Assembly (NCBI GenBank): GCA_943912755.1
Contig: CALTWF010000001.1
Location: 1-64,000 of the forward strand
Origin: an uncultured Pseudomonas sp.
GTDB taxonomy: Bacteria > Pseudomonadota > Gammaproteobacteria > Pseudomonadales > Pseudomonadaceae
DNA: 64,000 nucleotides
Reading direction: 5' to 3'
The notes beneath the pieces were generated by a model, which saw only the letters and a program-made list of their open reading frames with translations, had not been told where the DNA came from and did no database searches. Made by a program: the position numbers and the translations under genes. Shown here piece after piece: positions 7,882 to 16,876 of this stretch. Positions within the stretch are counted from its first letter, which is position 1. Each line of letters begins with the position of its first letter.

Positions 7882-8967
7882 ATGACCGCGCCAGCTTTAT
7901 CGAACGCTACGCCGCAAGCGGAAAACGCCCAGGTCCTTTCCCAGGTACGCAACCATATCGGTCACTTGACCCTCAACCGCCCCGCCGGCCTCAACGCCCT
8001 CACCTTGCAGATGGTCCGCGACCTGCGCCTGCAACTGGAAGCCTGGGCCATCGACCCGGCGATCCACGCCGTGGTGCTGCGCGGCGAAGGGCCCAAGGGC
8101 TTCTGCGCCGGCGGCGATATCCGCTCGCTGTACGACAGTTTCAAGAGTGGTGCCACGCTGCACCGCGACTTCTTCATCGAGGAATACGACCTCGACCTGT
8201 TCATCCATCACTACCGCAAGCCCATCGTCGCCCTGATGGACGGCTTCACCCTCGGCGGCGGCATGGGCCTGGCCCAGGGCGCCGAACTGCGGGTGGTCAC
8301 CGAGCGCAGCCGCCTGGCCATGCCCGAGGTCGGCATCGGCTACTTCCCGGATGTCGGCGGCAGCTACTTCCTGTCGCGGATTCCCGGTGAGCTGGGCACC
8401 TACCTCGGCGTTACCGGCGTGCAGATCCAGGCCGCCGATGCGCTGTATTGCGGCCTGGCCGACTGGTACCTGGACAGCGCCCGGCTGGGCGAGCTGGACG
8501 CTGCCTTCGACCTGCTGGAATGGGGCGAATACCCGCTCAAGGACCTGCAGGGCGCCCTCGCCCGCCTGGGCAGCCAGACCCTGGCCAACCCGCCGCTGGC
8601 CGAACTGCGCCCGGCCATCGATCACTTCTTCGCCTTGCCGGACATCGCCGCCATCATCGAGCAACTGCGCAGCGTCAACGTGTCCGATAGCCATGAATGG
8701 GCGCTGAAGACCGCCGACCTGATGGACAGCCGCTCGCCGCTGGGCATGGCGGTGACCCTGGAGCTGCTGCGCCGCGGCCGCTACCTGGCGCTGGAAGACT
8801 GTTTCCGCATGGAACTGCACCTGGACCAGCAATGGTTCGAACATGGCGACCTGATGGAAGGCGTGCGCGCCCTGCTGATCGACAAGGACAAGCAGCCGCG
8901 CTGGAACCCCGCCACCGTCGCCGGGCTGGACCGCCAGCGCATCGACCAATTCTTCGAAGGCCTGTGA
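7882..8967 (+). CDS. 3-hydroxyisobutyryl-CoA hydrolase (enoyl-CoA hydratase/isomerase family)
   Basis: A 361-residue crotonase-fold enzyme. The family oxyanion-hole segments are visible as GFCAGGDIRSLYD (about residue 75) and DGFTLGGGMGLAQG (about 117), followed by MPEVGIGYFPDVGGSYFL, the region that in this subgroup supplies the catalytic Glu and Asp. The length and C-terminal helix domain (RWNPATVAGL near the end) fit the hydrolase branch rather than the 260-residue hydratases. It would release 3-hydroxyisobutyrate from its CoA ester in valine breakdown. A good Shine-Dalgarno (AGGGAGA) precedes the ATG. Sixteen bases separate it from an acyl-CoA dehydrogenase, consistent with one operon in the same pathway. 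Confidence 0.87.
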   Translation: MTAPALSNATPQAENAQVLSQVRNHIGHLTLNRPAGLNALTLQMVRDLRLQLEAWAIDPAIHAVVLRGEGPKGFCAGGDIRSLYDSFKSGATLHRDFFIEEYDLDLFIHHYRKPIVALMDGFTLGGGMGLAQGAELRVVTERSRLAMPEVGIGYFPDVGGSYFLSRIPGELGTYLGVTGVQIQAADALYCGLADWYLDSARLGELDAAFDLLEWGEYPLKDLQGALARLGSQTLANPPLAELRPAIDHFFALPDIAAIIEQLRSVNVSDSHEWALKTADLMDSRSPLGMAVTLELLRRGRYLALEDCFRMELHLDQQWFEHGDLMEGVRALLIDKDKQPRWNPATVAGLDRQRIDQFFEGL

Positions 8968-8983
8968 GGGCCGGAGTACTGCC

Positions 8984-10135
8984 ATGCAAGACCTGGAACT
9001 GAGCGAAGAACAGATCATGATCCGCGACATGGCCCGGGATTTCGCCCGCAACGAAATCGCGCCCCATGCCCAGGCCTGGGAAAAGGCCGCCTGGATCGAT
9101 GACGAGGTGGTACGCAAGATGGGCGAGCTGGGCCTGCTCGGCATGATCGCCCCCGAGGAATGGGGCGGCAGCTATACCGACTACGTCGCCTATGCCCTGG
9201 CGGTCGAGGAAATCGCCGCCGGTGACGGCGCCACCGGGGCGATGATGAGCATCCACAACTCGGTCGGCTGCGGCCCGTTGCTGGCCTACGGCAACGCCGA
9301 GCAACAGCAGGCCTGGCTGCCGCGCCTGGCCAGCGGCGAAGTGATCGGCTGCTTCTGCCTCACCGAGCCCCAGGCCGGCTCGGAAGCGCACAACCTGCGC
9401 ACCCGCGCCGAGCTCAAGGATGGCCAGTGGGTCATCAATGGCGCCAAGCAGTTCGTCAGCAATGCGCGCCGCGCCGGCCTGGCCATCGTCTTCGCGGTGA
9501 CCGACCCGGAGGCTGGCAAGAAAGGCCTGTCCGCCTTCCTGGTACCCACCGACAACCCCGGCTTCGTGGTCGACCGCAGCGAGCACAAGATGGGCATCCG
9601 CGCCTCCGACACCTGTGCGGTGACCCTCAACGACTGCCGCATCCCCGAAGCCAACCTGCTCGGCGAGCGCGGCAAGGGCCTGGCCATCGCCCTGTCCAAC
9701 CTCGAAGGCGGGCGCATCGGCATCGCTGCCCAGGCCCTGGGCATCGCCCGGGCGGCGTTCGAGGCGGCGCTGGTGTATTCCCGCGAGCGCATCCAGTTCG
9801 GCAAGCCGATCAACGAGCACCAGAGCATCGCCAACCTGCTGGCCGACATGCAGGTGCAGATCAACGCCGCGCGCCTGCTGATCCTGCATGCCGCGCGCCT
9901 GCGCAGCGCCGGCAAGCCATGCCTGAGCGAGGCATCCCAGGCCAAGCTGTTCGCCTCGGAAATGGCCGAGCGGGTGTGCTCCATGGCGATCCAGGTGCAT
10001 GGCGGGTATGGCTATCTGGAGGATTATCCGGTCGAGAAGTACTACCGGGATGCGCGGATCACGCAGATCTACGAGGGGTCGAGCGAGATCCAGCGGATGT
10101 TGATCGCGCGGGAGTTGAAGCATTATCCGTTGTAA
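8984..10135 (+). CDS. Acyl-CoA dehydrogenase, probably isobutyryl-/short branched-chain type
   Basis: A 383-residue FAD enzyme that introduces a 2,3-double bond into short acyl-CoA esters and feeds electrons to ETF. Signatures seen are CFCLTEPQAGSEAHNLRTRA (FAD/substrate loop), the second family signature QVHGGYGYLEDYPVEKYYRD, and the catalytic-base region IYEGSSEIQRMLIAREL, with Glu in the usual C-terminal place. It follows the 3-hydroxyisobutyryl-CoA hydrolase by 16 bases, with GGAG before the ATG. The pairing suggests isobutyryl-CoA oxidation in valine catabolism; 2-methylbutyryl-CoA remains possible. Confidence 0.9.
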   Translation: MQDLELSEEQIMIRDMARDFARNEIAPHAQAWEKAAWIDDEVVRKMGELGLLGMIAPEEWGGSYTDYVAYALAVEEIAAGDGATGAMMSIHNSVGCGPLLAYGNAEQQQAWLPRLASGEVIGCFCLTEPQAGSEAHNLRTRAELKDGQWVINGAKQFVSNARRAGLAIVFAVTDPEAGKKGLSAFLVPTDNPGFVVDRSEHKMGIRASDTCAVTLNDCRIPEANLLGERGKGLAIALSNLEGGRIGIAAQALGIARAAFEAALVYSRERIQFGKPINEHQSIANLLADMQVQINAARLLILHAARLRSAGKPCLSEASQAKLFASEMAERVCSMAIQVHGGYGYLEDYPVEKYYRDARITQIYEGSSEIQRMLIARELKHYPL

Positions 10136-10200
10136 ACCGCAGGAGCCGTAGCCGGCCATTCGTCTTGAGGATTGCCAGCTGGAGCGATACGAATTGACGA

Positions 10201-10216
10201 AGGGCCTCTCGGCCCT
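10201..10216. terminator. Short hairpin between convergent genes
   Basis: AGGGCC and GGCCCT form a 6-bp stem around TCTC between the acyl-CoA dehydrogenase stop and the stop of the convergent large protein. There is no clear U-run on either side, so its role as a terminator is only possible. Confidence 0.3.
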
Positions 10217-10230
10217 CCGTCCGCCAGCAT

Positions 10231-13032
10231 CTAACCCTCGATAAAGAACCCGCTCAGTTTCAGCTTGGCACTGGTCAACCCGGAGAGGTCCAGCTCCAGT
10301 TGCGGGTCCGGGTTCAGGCTCAGCAGCCAGCTGGCAAAGGGACTGACCCCGGCATACAGATTGCCTTCGGTGAAGTCCGGCTTGATCAAGGGTGGCTTGC
10401 CACTGATCGAGGTGAAACCGGTGATGGTTACCGGTGCGTGACTGAACACCACGCCCGCCGCGCGACGGCGGCTGACGAGTTCCGTGCCGGCGTGGTCGAG
10501 CAGCCAGTACACCGGGATATCCGCATCCGCCAGGGTGGCGCCTTGCAGCTCCAGCTCCACGCCGGTGATACGCACCCCCGGCAATGCCGGCCAGATGAAG
10601 CGCAACTTGCCGCTCTGGTCGGGACGCAAGGTGAAGGGCAGTACCCGGGTGCGCTTGAACGCTTCCCAGGACAGCGGCGACACCACGTCGCGCAGCTCCA
10701 CGTCGACCAGGCCACTGTTGAGTTTGCGCTTGGCGCGGAAGACTTCCTTGTTAGCCCGCCATTCTTGCGCGGCGAGAACGTGGGCGGAGGCGATGGTGGC
10801 GACATTGAGTGCCGACAAGGGCGCCTCGGCGGGTCGACTGAACAGGTAGGCCAAGGCCTTGCGCTCGGCATGCACGACCCGCGCGGCCAGGGCCAGGGCG
10901 TCGAGATAGAGCCGCGACATCAGGCCGACGATGTAGCCCTCGGCCGGATCCGCTTCGGCGCTGACGCTGGAACGCAAGCCACTGACGATGCGCAGAGCCG
11001 CCGCCTTCTGACCTTGCAGGTCGACCATCTGCACCAGTGCCGCGTTGTAGTCGAGGATCGCCTGATTGCGTGCCTCGGCCGCCTTGAGGAAATCGTAGCC
11101 AGCCTCCCGATACTCCGCCGCTTCCGGCAGCTCGGCGAACTCCTTGGCGACGCGGTCGAACTCTTCCCGCTCCATGATGAACTGCGGCACCTGGGGACGC
11201 TTGCCGTCCAGCTTGGCCAGGCCCTGCTGGATGCGGCCGATGCTTTCGGCCACGTTACCGGCACCTTTGGAAAGGTTCTCGAGGTCGCCCTGGATCTCCT
11301 TGCGCTGGTCCCAGAGCCTGGCCAGTGAAGCATCCCGGGCCGTCAGGGTGCCGTAGAGCTTGGCACCCGCCGAGGCGGCGGCGAGGAATCCGGCGCCACC
11401 CGAGGCGACACCGGCGACGATGGTCGCGCCGGCGGTGATGGTACCTATCAGGTCGCAGCCGCCTTTTTTGCGGATGGCGCTGTCCAGCGTGTTCTTGGCG
11501 CTGAGCAGCACCGCCTCGGCGGCAGCCACCCGGGCATCAAGATCGGGCAGCCTTGCCAGCAGTTCCCCTGCCGTACGTTGCGCCGCCTCGCTGGCGATAT
11601 CGATCGCCGTGGCCTGTTGACCGGCGGCGTCGGCCGCTGCCGAGAGGCTTTGCCGTTGCAGGGACTTGTCCCTGGCGGCGTCCCAGTAACGCTCGAAGGC
11701 CTTTTCGATCAGATTGGCGTTAGGCAGGACATGCTCGTCGATGGTCTCGGCATAGGTGTCGAAGGACAGCAGCGGTGCGCTGCTCAGGCTGTAGCCGTGG
11801 ATATCCAGGCCCAGCGCGACCTTGCGCGCCATCGCGTACAGCCGTCCCAGCAACTCTATGCGTAGCGCACTGCCGGGCGGACTCTGGTCGCAGATGGACA
11901 ACCAGAAATCGATCTGGCCACGCAAATTGTCGTCGGGACCGTTGCCCGCCAGGCGGAAACCATCCTCGATACCACAGACCAGCAGTTCGAGCGCCGCATC
12001 TGACACCGCCTCGGCAATCTCGCGTTCATTGGCCGCCGATGTGTCGATACTGCCCTGCACGCCCTCGGGCTCGACCTGTCGGGCCAGGGCCTGCACCGTG
12101 CGCGCATCGCCCGGGCTGCCTGCCGGCCCGTTGTTGCCCATGCGCAGGAAACGGCGAATGGTCCTCGACGTACCGATCCTCTCCAGCCCTGCGGCACTGA
12201 CCAGCAAACCATCGAGCAAACGGGACTCAACCGGCGCACTCTCGATGTGCTCGGCAAGTTGCGTGTCCAGAGGAACGTCAAGCGCCAGGTTAGCCAGCCT
12301 CGGGCCTATATCGATGAAATAGCGCTCGTAGACCTTGGCGCCCGCGCCACCGGCACCACCCGCCCCCGGGCGACCCGGATCACCGGCTCCACCGGCAATG
12401 CCAGTGCGCGCCGAGAGCCGCGGTGGTGTGGCGGGAACCAGGGTAGCGAACCTGATCGCGCCGCCGCTTCCGCCGACACCTCGCCAGCCCGGCAAACCGG
12501 CGTTGCCGCCGGTTCCACCGGCACCGCCATTGGCCTCGGCACCACTGCCCGCACCCTCGGGCAGATCCGTCTCGGTACCTGCGCGACCGGGGTTGCCAGG
12601 CTGCCCATGACCACCGTCCTGGGCCCGCCCGCCAGCCCCGCCGTTGGCACTGACGCGAGCCTCACCAAGGACCTGCCGCGCATGGATCGTCACATTCCCG
12701 GCAGCCTGACCCGCACCGCCGGCATCCCCGTCCAGTCCCACAGCGCCCGGCGAATGGGCCGACTCCTTGCGAGTGCCCGGCGGATAACTCGGTACGCCCG
12801 ACAGACCATCACTGACGATTTCGCCGTTACCCTCGAAGCGCAGCAGTCGGCAAATCAGCGTGAGCGATTGGCCCTGGCTCTCGACCTGGCCGTTGACGAC
12901 GATTTCATCGGCGATGACGACTGTCGGACGGTCTTGGGCAAGCACACTGCCCAGATCCAGAGGCAACGCCGAATGGACAATCCGGGTCGAGCCGTTGCCA
13001 ATGATCGATAACTGATTTCTTCCCAGCCCCAT
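10231..13032 (-). CDS. Large protein of unknown function: Gly-rich collagen-like stretch, coiled-coil/hydrophobic core, beta-rich tail
   Basis: Not recognised as a named family. With the ATG at 13032 (strong GGGAGGGG eight bases upstream) it has 933 residues; a TTG at 13119 would add 29. There is no signal peptide. Order of parts: a beta-rich head (VVIADEIVVNGQVESQG), a glycine-rich section at about residues 100-235 with GNPGRAG and GGAGGAG repeats, an alpha-helical middle, then two long heptad-like helices around residues 450-680 that flank a hydrophobic Gly/Ala hairpin (ITAGATIVAGVASGGAGFLA, about residues 525-555). The last 180 residues are beta-rich (LDLSGLTSAKLKLSGFFIEG). Helix-hairpin-helix with a beta tail recalls alpha-pore-forming and Tc-type toxin subunits, which is inference only. 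The upstream neighbour in the same direction is a subtilase. Confidence 0.55.
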   Translation of the reverse strand: MGLGRNQLSIIGNGSTRIVHSALPLDLGSVLAQDRPTVVIADEIVVNGQVESQGQSLTLICRLLRFEGNGEIVSDGLSGVPSYPPGTRKESAHSPGAVGLDGDAGGAGQAAGNVTIHARQVLGEARVSANGGAGGRAQDGGHGQPGNPGRAGTETDLPEGAGSGAEANGGAGGTGGNAGLPGWRGVGGSGGAIRFATLVPATPPRLSARTGIAGGAGDPGRPGAGGAGGAGAKVYERYFIDIGPRLANLALDVPLDTQLAEHIESAPVESRLLDGLLVSAAGLERIGTSRTIRRFLRMGNNGPAGSPGDARTVQALARQVEPEGVQGSIDTSAANEREIAEAVSDAALELLVCGIEDGFRLAGNGPDDNLRGQIDFWLSICDQSPPGSALRIELLGRLYAMARKVALGLDIHGYSLSSAPLLSFDTYAETIDEHVLPNANLIEKAFERYWDAARDKSLQRQSLSAAADAAGQQATAIDIASEAAQRTAGELLARLPDLDARVAAAEAVLLSAKNTLDSAIRKKGGCDLIGTITAGATIVAGVASGGAGFLAAASAGAKLYGTLTARDASLARLWDQRKEIQGDLENLSKGAGNVAESIGRIQQGLAKLDGKRPQVPQFIMEREEFDRVAKEFAELPEAAEYREAGYDFLKAAEARNQAILDYNAALVQMVDLQGQKAAALRIVSGLRSSVSAEADPAEGYIVGLMSRLYLDALALAARVVHAERKALAYLFSRPAEAPLSALNVATIASAHVLAAQEWRANKEVFRAKRKLNSGLVDVELRDVVSPLSWEAFKRTRVLPFTLRPDQSGKLRFIWPALPGVRITGVELELQGATLADADIPVYWLLDHAGTELVSRRRAAGVVFSHAPVTITGFTSISGKPPLIKPDFTEGNLYAGVSPFASWLLSLNPDPQLELDLSGLTSAKLKLSGFFIEG

Positions 13033-13285
13033 AACCCACCCCTCCCAAGGGATTCCATGCCGTAGTGGCGATTGAACATTAGTCGCTTTGGCGGGAGTGA
13101 GAGGTGGATTGTCGGACAATATTTACGGGCAGTTGGTCCGGTTAACCTGGGAATCAACCTGGAGGATGCGGTCCGAGGTCTTGCGGTATTGCTGCCCAGG
13201 GCGTTGCGGGCGAAGTGATTGGTGTTGTAGCGCAACCATTCCAATTGACGCACCCGTGACGGCTGCAGGGTATCGCGAAAGATTG

Positions 13286-13331
13286 CCCGGGAACGGCAAG
13301 GAGCACATCTGTACTCCTTGCCGTTCCCGGG
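13286..13331 (-). terminator. Strong 18-bp hairpin after the subtilase gene
   Basis: The arms 13286-13303 (CCCGGGAACGGCAAGGAG) and 13314-13331 are perfectly complementary around a ten-base loop. It starts 18 bases beyond the subtilase stop on the minus strand. The U-run after it is short (CAATCTTTCG), so termination efficiency is uncertain. If it does terminate, the large downstream gene needs its own promoter in 13050-13285. Confidence 0.55.
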
Positions 13332-13348
13332 TATGCCGGAGCAATCCC

Positions 13349-14992
13349 TCAGGCACCCAGTACCTCATCGATATGATCAAGCGCCTGTACCAGCAATGGC
13401 CGGAAGCCGATACCCTGGACAAAGCCGCGGCTATCACCCGTTGCCAGGACTATCCCGGGTATGTACCTGGTCAGATCGACGCCATACCGATACGCGCCGT
13501 AACCCTGCATAAGCGCCAGGGCGCCAACACACAGCGGGGTAGCACTGGAGGTTCCACTGTAAAAACGGGTATAGGACCGGTTGTTATCGTTATCCGGGTA
13601 AAAAAGGTCTCCATATCCGGTGGTCGCAACATCCTCTCCCCACGAGTTGAACAAGGTTCCGCTGCCGTAGTTGGAGAAACCCAGTCGATCACCCTTGTCG
13701 CTGCTGCAAGCGCCGACCAGATAGCCGCCGCTGGCACCGTGATCCTCGATGATCCCCTGCTCCACCAGTTCGTCGAGCGAGTATCCGCCGTTGCCGGCAG
13801 CCAGGCAGACGGTGGCCCCTTTCTCCTGCGCCAGAAACCTTATCTTGCTCCACCAGTCGTAGCTGATCGTCATCGGCAGAAACCTGCCGTCCACCGAGAA
13901 CTGGATATCAAGGCCAATCACATCGCCCGCGTTGGCATCCCTGACAATCAGGTCGAGGTCGCCGGTGTCGTAGAAGTAGAAGTGCGAGAAACGCGATATG
14001 CCAGTCATACCACCGGCGGTGTTGACGCACTTGATGGTGCCAACGCTGGCGGTCCCATGGTGACAGTTCTCCGTTTCCGGTCGGCTGTTGACCACACGCA
14101 CGCCTCCCCAGAAATCCTCGTGCCCACGATAGACGCCGAAGTCGAGCCAGCGAATCGTCGAGTAAAGCCCCGAAGCCCTGGGCCAGGCATTTCTCACGTT
14201 CATTCCGGGGAAGGTCTCGTCCAGATAGGTTTGCAGCTCATCGAAGACCGGCGTACCGCTATCGGTTTCCGGGGGGACGGGCGCAGCGAGCGCGCCGGCA
14301 AGGGCATTCCTGGCATCGGGCCTCCTCGGCGGGGGGTAGTTGCTCAGATCAGGCGCCACGATCGAATACTTCACGTAGTCCAATCGACCTATTTCCTCGG
14401 CAACGTCGATCATCGCCTCGACCGGTATCTCCCCCTTGAGCCTGTACAACCCGGCAAAAGAACCCAAGTTGTGTTTTCTGACTTCGTCATCGGAGTAGGT
14501 TTTCACCAGCGCGAGCCTGGCGGACTGCTTCAGGTACCTCGGCACTGCCTTTTCAGTGAGGAAGCGTCCTGCACCTTCCTTCTCGAAAAGGATTTCGATG
14601 TAGTAACCCGCAGCGCCATCGCAAGCCCGGAAGTTCTCTTTGGTGGTGAAATACTTGCCATCGGCCTTCCGTGGCTCGGCGGTTTTCGCCGACCAGTTAT
14701 CGGGTAATACCGTGCTGAATACCCTTATCGTCTGCGAGCGTTGCACTTGCGTTGATCCGTCCTTGAAGACTATCCGGGCCTCTACGTGGCACTGCGAGTT
14801 GTCGCTGGCGTTGACGCCAGAAAAACTGGCGGCCGAGCGTAGGCCTTGCTCGAAAAGGGTCGCGCAAGCCACGTCATCCACGAACAAGGTGAACTCGGTC
14901 GAGGAGATGTCGCGATCTTCGTGGGTTTGCAGCCGTACATGAATGTCGCCGTCGAATTCGACCCGGCGGAAGATACTCAGGAGCTGTGTCAT
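13349..14992 (-). CDS. Subtilisin-like (S8) serine protease with a novel N-terminal domain
   Basis: A 547-residue protein. The C-terminal half (from about residue 270) is a subtilase: Asp284 in TIRWLDFGVY, His312 in NCHHGTASVG, the oxyanion Asn in LAAGNGG, and Ser482 in YSGTSSATP, so the triad is complete and in S8 order. The first 270 residues form a domain I do not recognise, rich in beta strands and charged residues (DIHVRLQTHEDRDISS), with no secretion signal or lipobox, so it may act in the cytosol or leave by another route. The ATG at 14992 follows GAGAGG. The gene is followed by a strong hairpin and then, in the same direction, the 933-residue protein; it lies 94 bases after the DksA-like gene. 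The protease may cut that partner, by analogy with protease-activated toxins, but this is inference. Confidence 0.75.
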   Translation of the reverse strand: MTQLLSIFRRVEFDGDIHVRLQTHEDRDISSTEFTLFVDDVACATLFEQGLRSAASFSGVNASDNSQCHVEARIVFKDGSTQVQRSQTIRVFSTVLPDNWSAKTAEPRKADGKYFTTKENFRACDGAAGYYIEILFEKEGAGRFLTEKAVPRYLKQSARLALVKTYSDDEVRKHNLGSFAGLYRLKGEIPVEAMIDVAEEIGRLDYVKYSIVAPDLSNYPPPRRPDARNALAGALAAPVPPETDSGTPVFDELQTYLDETFPGMNVRNAWPRASGLYSTIRWLDFGVYRGHEDFWGGVRVVNSRPETENCHHGTASVGTIKCVNTAGGMTGISRFSHFYFYDTGDLDLIVRDANAGDVIGLDIQFSVDGRFLPMTISYDWWSKIRFLAQEKGATVCLAAGNGGYSLDELVEQGIIEDHGASGGYLVGACSSDKGDRLGFSNYGSGTLFNSWGEDVATTGYGDLFYPDNDNNRSYTRFYSGTSSATPLCVGALALMQGYGAYRYGVDLTRYIPGIVLATGDSRGFVQGIGFRPLLVQALDHIDEVLGA

Positions 14993-15086
14993 GCCTGTCG
15001 CCTCTCGTTGGATTGATTCCCCGTGCCGCCATTGGGCGACGACTGCTGCACGGGTACTCAAATGATAGGCAGCGCTCGCTGAAGGA

Positions 15087-15494
15087 TCACCTCACCTTCT
15101 GCCGATGCCGCTCCCTCATCTCCTCGCGCTCCTTGGCCTCCACCGACAACGACGCCGTCGGCCGCAACAACAGGCGCTTGAGGCCGATCGCCTCGCCGGT
15201 CTGCGCGCACCAGCCGTACTCGCCGCGAGCCAGGCGCTCCAGGGCTTCGTCGATCTTGTCCAGCAGCCGTTTCTCCCGCTCCAGCACGCGCAGTTGCCAT
15301 AGCCGGGCTTCTTCACTGCTGCCGATATCGGCGGGGTCGGAGTTGATTTCGTGGTGCTTGAGCGACTCGAACTCTTCGGCGATCCGCGCTTGCAGGGCCT
15401 GGCGCTCACCCAGCAGCAGGTCGTGGAAGAACGCCAGCTGGGCGGCGTTCATGTAAGCGTCGGCGGGCTGTTGCAGCAGTTCTTCGGCAGTCAT
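15087..15494 (-). CDS. DksA/TraR-type transcription factor, cysteine-poor (zinc-free) paralogue
   Basis: A 135-residue member of the DksA family, which enters the RNA polymerase secondary channel and works with ppGpp. A coiled-coil (about residues 20-90) is followed by the finger region. Of the four zinc cysteines of classical DksA only one remains (YGWCAQTGEAIG); the C-terminal pair is changed to LSVEAKE. The family knows zinc-independent versions such as P. aeruginosa DksA2 that replace DksA when zinc is scarce; this one goes further. The start overlaps the pyrC stop by ATGA, with AGGAG upstream, so the two are translated together, and a Zur-like box precedes the pair. Confidence 0.8.
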   Translation of the reverse strand: MTAEELLQQPADAYMNAAQLAFFHDLLLGERQALQARIAEEFESLKHHEINSDPADIGSSEEARLWQLRVLEREKRLLDKIDEALERLARGEYGWCAQTGEAIGLKRLLLRPTASLSVEAKEREEMRERHRQKVR

Positions 15495-16834
15495 GTCGAT
15501 CTCCTGAAACTCAGTGGTAATCCCTGGCAACCCTCGACCAGCCGCCCCTCGTGCCAGGCCAGTTGCCCGGAAACCAGGGTGCTGTTGATCCGGTGGCGGA
15601 AGGCGTGATGCCGGAATGGCGTCCATTGGCAATGGGACAGCAAGGGGTCGAGCTGTACCGGGCGGGCCTGCTCCAGCCTTTCCACCAGCACCAGGTCGGC
15701 CCAGTAGCCTTCGCGGATAAATCCCCGATCGGTGATGCCGAACAGCTCGGCCACGGCATGACTGGTCTTCTGCACCAGCCGGGTCAGCGGCAGCACGCCG
15801 TCGGCCACCAGTTCCAGCAGCGCCGGCAAGGCGTGCTGGACCAGGGGCAGCCCGGACGGTGCCTGGGCGTAGGGGCGGGATTTTTCTTCCAGGGTGTGGG
15901 GCGCGTGGTCGCTGCCGATCACGTCAAGGCGGTCGCACAGCAAGGCCTGGCGCAAAGCATCGCGATCGGCGCGGGTCTTGATCGCCGGGTTGCACTTGAT
16001 CAGGTTGCCGAGGGTGGCGTAATCGCGCTCATCGAACAGCAGGTGATGGGCACAGACCTCGGCGGTGATGCGCTTGCCGGCCAGCGGGCCGGGCTGGAAC
16101 AGCGCCAGTTCGCGGGCCGTGGTGAGGTGCAGCACATGCAGGCGGGTATCGAAGCGCCTGGCCAGTTCCACCGCCAATGATGAAGAGCGATAGCAGGCCT
16201 CGGCACTGCGGATCACCGGGTGCCATTCGGGCCCGATCGCGTCGCCGTAGAACTCGCGCAGGCGGGTATCGTTGGCAATGATCGACGGGGTGTGCTCGCA
16301 GTGGGCCAGGAGGATGGTCGGCACGCAGGCGAACAGGCGTTCCAGTACCTGCGGGTCGTCCACCAGCATGTCCCCGGTGGAGGCGCCCATGAACACCTTG
16401 ACCCCGGCCACCTCGGCGGGATCGAGGGCGGCGACCACATCGAGATTGTCCTTGCTGACGCCGAAGTGAAAAGCGAAGTTGGCCACCGAACTGCGCGCCG
16501 CCCGCTGCTTCTTGTCCGCCAGCGCTTCCAGGGAGAGGGTCGCCGGGTTGGTGTTGGGCATGTCCATGAAACTGGTGATGCCGCCGGCCACCGCCGCCCG
16601 CGACTCGGTATGCATGCTGCCCTTGTGCGGCGCACCGGGTTCGCGGAAGTGCACCTGGTCGTCGATCATGCCGGGCAGCAACCATCGTCCGCGGGCATCG
16701 ATTTCAACTTCGGCGGCCTGGCCGCCGATAAGGCCGGCGATCTTTTCGATCCGCCCATGGGCAACCAGGACGTCGGCGCAGACGGTACTGCCTTCATTCA
16801 CCACGCAGGCATTGCGGATCAGGATTCGGGTCAT
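15491..16834 (-). CDS. pyrC: Dihydroorotase, zinc-limitation paralogue (PyrC type)
   Basis: A 447-residue cyclic amidohydrolase that closes carbamoyl-aspartate to dihydroorotate in pyrimidine synthesis. The metal and substrate motifs are present: GMIDDQVHFREPG (HxR), the carbamylated-Lys region AGVKVFMGASTG, LLAHCEHTPS, LHVLHLTT, and the catalytic Asp in VIGSDHAPHTLEEK. Residue order and length fit the PyrC2-type enzymes found beside DksA2 and other zinc-sparing genes in Pseudomonas. It leads a two-gene operon with the cysteine-poor DksA paralogue. A palindrome TGTTATAACA lies 33 bases upstream of its ATG. I infer Zur control and expression in zinc starvation. Confidence 0.85.
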   Translation of the reverse strand: MTRILIRNACVVNEGSTVCADVLVAHGRIEKIAGLIGGQAAEVEIDARGRWLLPGMIDDQVHFREPGAPHKGSMHTESRAAVAGGITSFMDMPNTNPATLSLEALADKKQRAARSSVANFAFHFGVSKDNLDVVAALDPAEVAGVKVFMGASTGDMLVDDPQVLERLFACVPTILLAHCEHTPSIIANDTRLREFYGDAIGPEWHPVIRSAEACYRSSSLAVELARRFDTRLHVLHLTTARELALFQPGPLAGKRITAEVCAHHLLFDERDYATLGNLIKCNPAIKTRADRDALRQALLCDRLDVIGSDHAPHTLEEKSRPYAQAPSGLPLVQHALPALLELVADGVLPLTRLVQKTSHAVAELFGITDRGFIREGYWADLVLVERLEQARPVQLDPLLSHCQWTPFRHHAFRHRINSTLVSGQLAWHEGRLVEGCQGLPLSFRRST

Positions 16835-16866
16835 GGCAGGGATACGGGTCTCGGCGAAAAATGAAA

Positions 16867-16876
16867 TGTTATAACA
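16867..16876. promoter_or_regulatory. Zur-box-like palindrome upstream of pyrC
   Basis: TGTTATAACA is a perfect 10-bp palindrome within GAAATGTTATAACACTTG, close to the Zur operators known in gamma-proteobacteria. It is 33 bases before the pyrC start and 132 bases before the divergent ABC transporter, so it could serve one or both. The AT-rich patch stands out from its GC-rich surroundings. Confidence 0.65.
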
